Of a stretch of DNA of 64,000 nucleotides, positions 61,534 to 64,000 are shown one piece after another. Position numbers and translations under genes: made by a program. Positions within the stretch are counted from its first letter, which is position 1. Each line of letters begins with the position of its first letter. The notes under the pieces are model-generated. The model did no database searches, was not told the origin of the DNA, and was given only the letters and a program-made list of their open reading frames with translations. This DNA is from Chondrus crispus (lineage: Eukaryota; Rhodophyta; Florideophyceae; Gigartinales; Gigartinaceae). The DNA lies in the NCBI RefSeq assembly GCF_000350225.1, contig NC_020795.1, forward strand, positions 30,001 to 94,000, in the 5' to 3' direction.

Positions 61534-63240
61534 ATGTTAATAGCAGATGATTTAGATAAATTATTACAAATTTTGCCAGATTTTGTACGTAAACCCTTAG
61601 AAGAGCATTCTAGACGTAAAACCTTAATAGAAGTAGTTATGGATTTAGGCAGAAGACCTGAAGCGCGCTTTCCAGAAGGACCAGAATATTTATCTTCTAG
61701 GACTATATCGTGGCAAGATTTAAATTTTTGTATTAAAAAGATAGGTAATTTCGGTGAAGATAATAGGTCTGGAATAGAGCGTACTTTGCATAGAATCAGT
61801 TCTATTAGAAATAGAAAAGGTAATATTGTAGGTTTGACATGTAGAGTTGGTAGAGCAATTTTTGGAACAATAAGTATTATTCGTGATCTTTTAGAAAAAA
61901 GTCAATCATTGCTTTTACTGGGTAAACCAGGCGTAGGAAAAACTACAGCAATTAGAGAAATTGCTAGAGTTTTAGCAAATGAAATGGAAAAAAGAGTTGT
62001 TATAATAGATACTTCTAATGAGATAGCAGGTGATGGTGATATACCACATCCTGCCATTGGTCGTGCACGTAGGATGCAAGTAGCACGCCCTGAGCTGCAA
62101 CATCAAGTAATGATAGAAGCTGTAGAAAATCATATGCCTCAAGTTATTATTATTGATGAAATTGGAACAGAGCTAGAAGCTTTAGCTGCTCGTACAATAG
62201 CAGAAAGAGGAGTGCAACTAGTTGGAACAGCTCATGGTAACTATCTAGATAGCTTAATTAAAAATCCAATTCTTTCAGACCTTGTTGGAGGTATACAATA
62301 TGTTACATTAGGAGACGACGAAGCAAAGCGCCGAGGTTCACAAAAAAGTATTTTAGAAAGAAAAGCTGCACCTGCTTTTCAAGTGGCTATCGAGATTCAT
62401 CAAAGAAATAATTGGATTGTACATGAAGAAGTAGATCAAGCAATTGATCAAATTTTGCAAGGCCATCCATTATTAATGCAACGCCGTATATTTAAATCAA
62501 ATGGTTCTATAGATATAGTTTGTGAACAGTCTATTTCTTCAAATTTTTCATACCAGTTAAATAGTAGTGTAAAATCTAAAAATTTAAAATCAGGTATTTT
62601 TTTTAAGCAATCTAGTATAATGAAGAACCAAGACTTAAAAATTAATTCCTATTTTGATAAAGCTAATTGGTTACCAAATAAAAATAAGTATAAGTCTTAT
62701 CTTACTCAAATAAACAATAATCATCTTAGATCTAAAGATATCACGAACTGTATTCTATTATACCCTTATTATATTAATTCTCAGCGTATAGAATCCATTA
62801 TTGCCTCCTTACAATTGCCAATCGGAGTTACAAAAGATATTCTAAGATCAGATGTAATTTTAGCTCTAAGGTCAAATGTGAAGCAAAATACAAAATTGAG
62901 ACAGATAGCAAAGTCAAGACATATTATAATTTATACTGTTTATAATGGCACAGAGACTTATATTACAAGAGCCTTAAAGCAGATTTTGAATGTAAGGCAG
63001 ATGTTACATGTTGACTCATATCAATTATCTGAAGATAGAGAAAGTTCTCAAGTTGAGGCATTAGCAGAAGTACGTATAGCTATCGAAAAAGTTGTAATAG
63101 GTAAAAAACAGTCAGTGGAACTTTTATCAAGATTAGCAAGTGTACGAAAAATCCAATATCAATTTATAGACTCTTACAATTTAAGATCTAGAAGTTTTGG
63201 TAAAGAACCAGATAGAAAATTATGTATTTATCCAAGTTGA
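61534..63240 (+). CDS. ycf45: AAA-type ATPase Ycf45 (SpoIIIAA-like)
   Basis: A 568-residue plastid and cyanobacterial ATPase. Domains: N-terminal DDLDKLLQILPDFVRKPLEE (5-24), Walker A GKPGVGKTT (130-138), Walker B VIIIDEIGTE, AHGN sensor region and the GDDEAKRRGS loop, then a variable Lys/Asn/Ser-rich linker (about 330-405), and a C-terminal R3H-like nucleic-acid-binding part ending SRSFGKEPDRKLCIYP. Its cellular role is not settled; the R3H domain suggests RNA or DNA binding. Confidence 0.94.
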   Translation: MLIADDLDKLLQILPDFVRKPLEEHSRRKTLIEVVMDLGRRPEARFPEGPEYLSSRTISWQDLNFCIKKIGNFGEDNRSGIERTLHRISSIRNRKGNIVGLTCRVGRAIFGTISIIRDLLEKSQSLLLLGKPGVGKTTAIREIARVLANEMEKRVVIIDTSNEIAGDGDIPHPAIGRARRMQVARPELQHQVMIEAVENHMPQVIIIDEIGTELEALAARTIAERGVQLVGTAHGNYLDSLIKNPILSDLVGGIQYVTLGDDEAKRRGSQKSILERKAAPAFQVAIEIHQRNNWIVHEEVDQAIDQILQGHPLLMQRRIFKSNGSIDIVCEQSISSNFSYQLNSSVKSKNLKSGIFFKQSSIMKNQDLKINSYFDKANWLPNKNKYKSYLTQINNNHLRSKDITNCILLYPYYINSQRIESIIASLQLPIGVTKDILRSDVILALRSNVKQNTKLRQIAKSRHIIIYTVYNGTETYITRALKQILNVRQMLHVDSYQLSEDRESSQVEALAEVRIAIEKVVIGKKQSVELLSRLASVRKIQYQFIDSYNLRSRSFGKEPDRKLCIYPS

Positions 63241-63322
63241 TTAAGTATAATTACATTACTATATTGGTTTTTTCTATAGATACAGGCCTTCAAGTCAAAT
63301 TTTTAATTATTAGGATTACATT

Positions 63323-63571
63323 ATGTTATTGACAAAACAAGAAATAACTGACAAAGTGAAAACTATAATTGCTACTCAACTAGGAGTTGAGTTGGAAAAA
63401 GTAACTTTAGAAGCAAATTTTGCAACTGAATTAGGAGCTGACTCATTAGATACAGTTGAATTAGTAATGGCTATTGAAGAAGAATTTAAGATAGATATAC
63501 CTGATCAAGATGCAGAGAAAATATCTAATTTAGAGCAAGCAATAGATTTTATTCAAAAAATAGTAAATTGA
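63323..63571 (+). CDS. acpP: Acyl carrier protein
   Basis: ACP carries growing fatty acids on a phosphopantetheine arm. The 82-residue acidic protein has the attachment site [13 protein letters not shown] with Ser41. It starts [12 protein letters not shown] and is full length. It lies 82 bases after ycf45 on the same strand, near accB, so fatty-acid genes are loosely grouped. Confidence 0.98.
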   Translation: MLLTKQEITDKVKTIIATQLGVELEKVTLEANFATELGADSLDTVELVMAIEEEFKIDIPDQDAEKISNLEQAIDFIQKIVN

Positions 63572-63585
63572 TGATATTAATGTAA

Positions 63586-63671
63586 CGGAGAGGGTGGGAT
63601 TCGAACCCACGGAACCTTGCGGTTCATCTGATTTCAAATCAGACGCAATCAACCAACTCTACCACCTCTCC
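63586..63671 (-). tRNA. trnS: tRNA-Ser(UGA)
   Basis: An 86-base tRNA with a long variable arm (GAACCGCAAGGTTC). Its anticodon loop TTTGAAA gives TGA. Acceptor GGAGAGG/CCTCTCC is perfect; discriminator G. It converges on acpP, 14 bases from its stop. Confidence 0.96.
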
Positions 63672-63764
63672 ATAATGTATAAATAATATCTTATCAGACT
63701 AAATGCTATAAATACAATAAAAAATTTATAGTTTTTAGTCTAATTATAGATCAGATCAGTAAAT

Positions 63765-64000
63765 TATTCATATGTTCCTCGACCAGTAAATTTTGTATTT
63801 ACTGGATTTTCATTTTTTCCGATAGAATGACTAATATTTCCAACACCTTCACGCCCAGGGTTAACCTTTTCTGGAAAAACTCCATCTTTAGGATGTAAGT
63901 ATTGAACTTCTCCATTGGGAAAAATTCTGTAAATTTTAAAATCCCTGATTTTGAAACTCTTTCTTAATTGTGCGCTTAAAGCTAAGCATTGCTCTTTTTT
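63765..64000 (-). CDS. psaD: Photosystem I subunit II (3' part only)
   Basis: PsaD is a stromal photosystem I subunit that docks ferredoxin. The window holds only the C-terminal 78 codons and cuts the gene at its right edge. The visible part reads [20 protein letters not shown], then [27 protein letters not shown] in pieces and ends [24 protein letters not shown], all matching PsaD. No defects are seen. Confidence 0.96.

Noticed and set aside
1..64000. CRISPR arrays, insertion sequences or rRNA genes
   Set aside because: No regularly spaced repeats, transposase frames or rRNA sequence were seen in the window.

Overview
The window is a piece of a plastid genome from a red alga (Rhodophyta). 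Three sets of genes point there. It has two-photosystem light-reaction genes (psbD/C/B/H/N/T/K/Z, psaA/B/D/E, petB/D/G/F/P). It has bacterial-type housekeeping genes that green plastids have lost (groEL, dnaK, dnaB, clpC, ftsH, hisS, pheT, rnpB, ilvB, argB, accB, acpP, moeB, thiS, ntcA, ycf29). It also has one long ribosomal-protein operon running from rpl3 to rps10. Genes are dense, intron-free and A+T-rich (judged by eye), and several convergent pairs end in hairpins. A florideophyte is the likely group, but I cannot prove that from this window alone.

Layout. 1-4.7 kb: psbD-psbC, ycf17 (HLIP), a degenerate upp, ycf19, rps16, ycf65. 4.7-13.0 kb: an unknown ORF, groEL, trnR, hisS, trnQ, psb28, pheT, rnpB, rps1, thiS, trnH. 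13.0-18.8 kb: regulators ycf29 and ntcA, petB-petD, the rpl11-rpl1-rpl12 operon, trnW, moeB. 18.9-28.8 kb: rpl9, dnaB with an in-frame mini-intein, trnF, clpC, an unknown membrane ORF, rpl19, a trnV-trnY-trnT cluster, ilvB, ycf33, argB. 28.9-31.2 kb: trnM, trnS, then about 2.1 kb without a recognisable gene, then trnD. 31.2-37.4 kb: ftsH, psaE, the psbH/psbN/psbT/psbB cluster, ycf38, petF. 37.4-52.3 kb: 29 genes on the minus strand, from rpl3 down to tufA-rps10. 52.5-64 kb: dnaK, trnG, psbZ, psbK, petG, rps14, psaB-psaA, accB, petP, ycf45, acpP, trnS, and the 3' part of psaD.

The genes supply parts of photosystems I and II, the cytochrome b6f complex and ferredoxin; translation (ribosomal proteins, EF-Tu, two aminoacyl-tRNA synthetases, 13 tRNAs, RNase P RNA); protein folding and turnover (GroEL, DnaK, ClpC, FtsH); amino-acid and fatty-acid synthesis; sulfur-carrier chemistry (MoeB-rhodanese and ThiS); and nitrogen or redox control (NtcA, Ycf29).

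No clearly new multi-gene system is visible. The most notable points are an 88-bp perfect palindrome that forms the ends of both petF and rps10, the DnaB mini-intein with all its splicing residues, the 2.1-kb stretch that looks like decayed coding DNA, a upp gene that has lost its catalytic motifs, two unknown ORFs, and a response-regulator gene that ends inside trnH.
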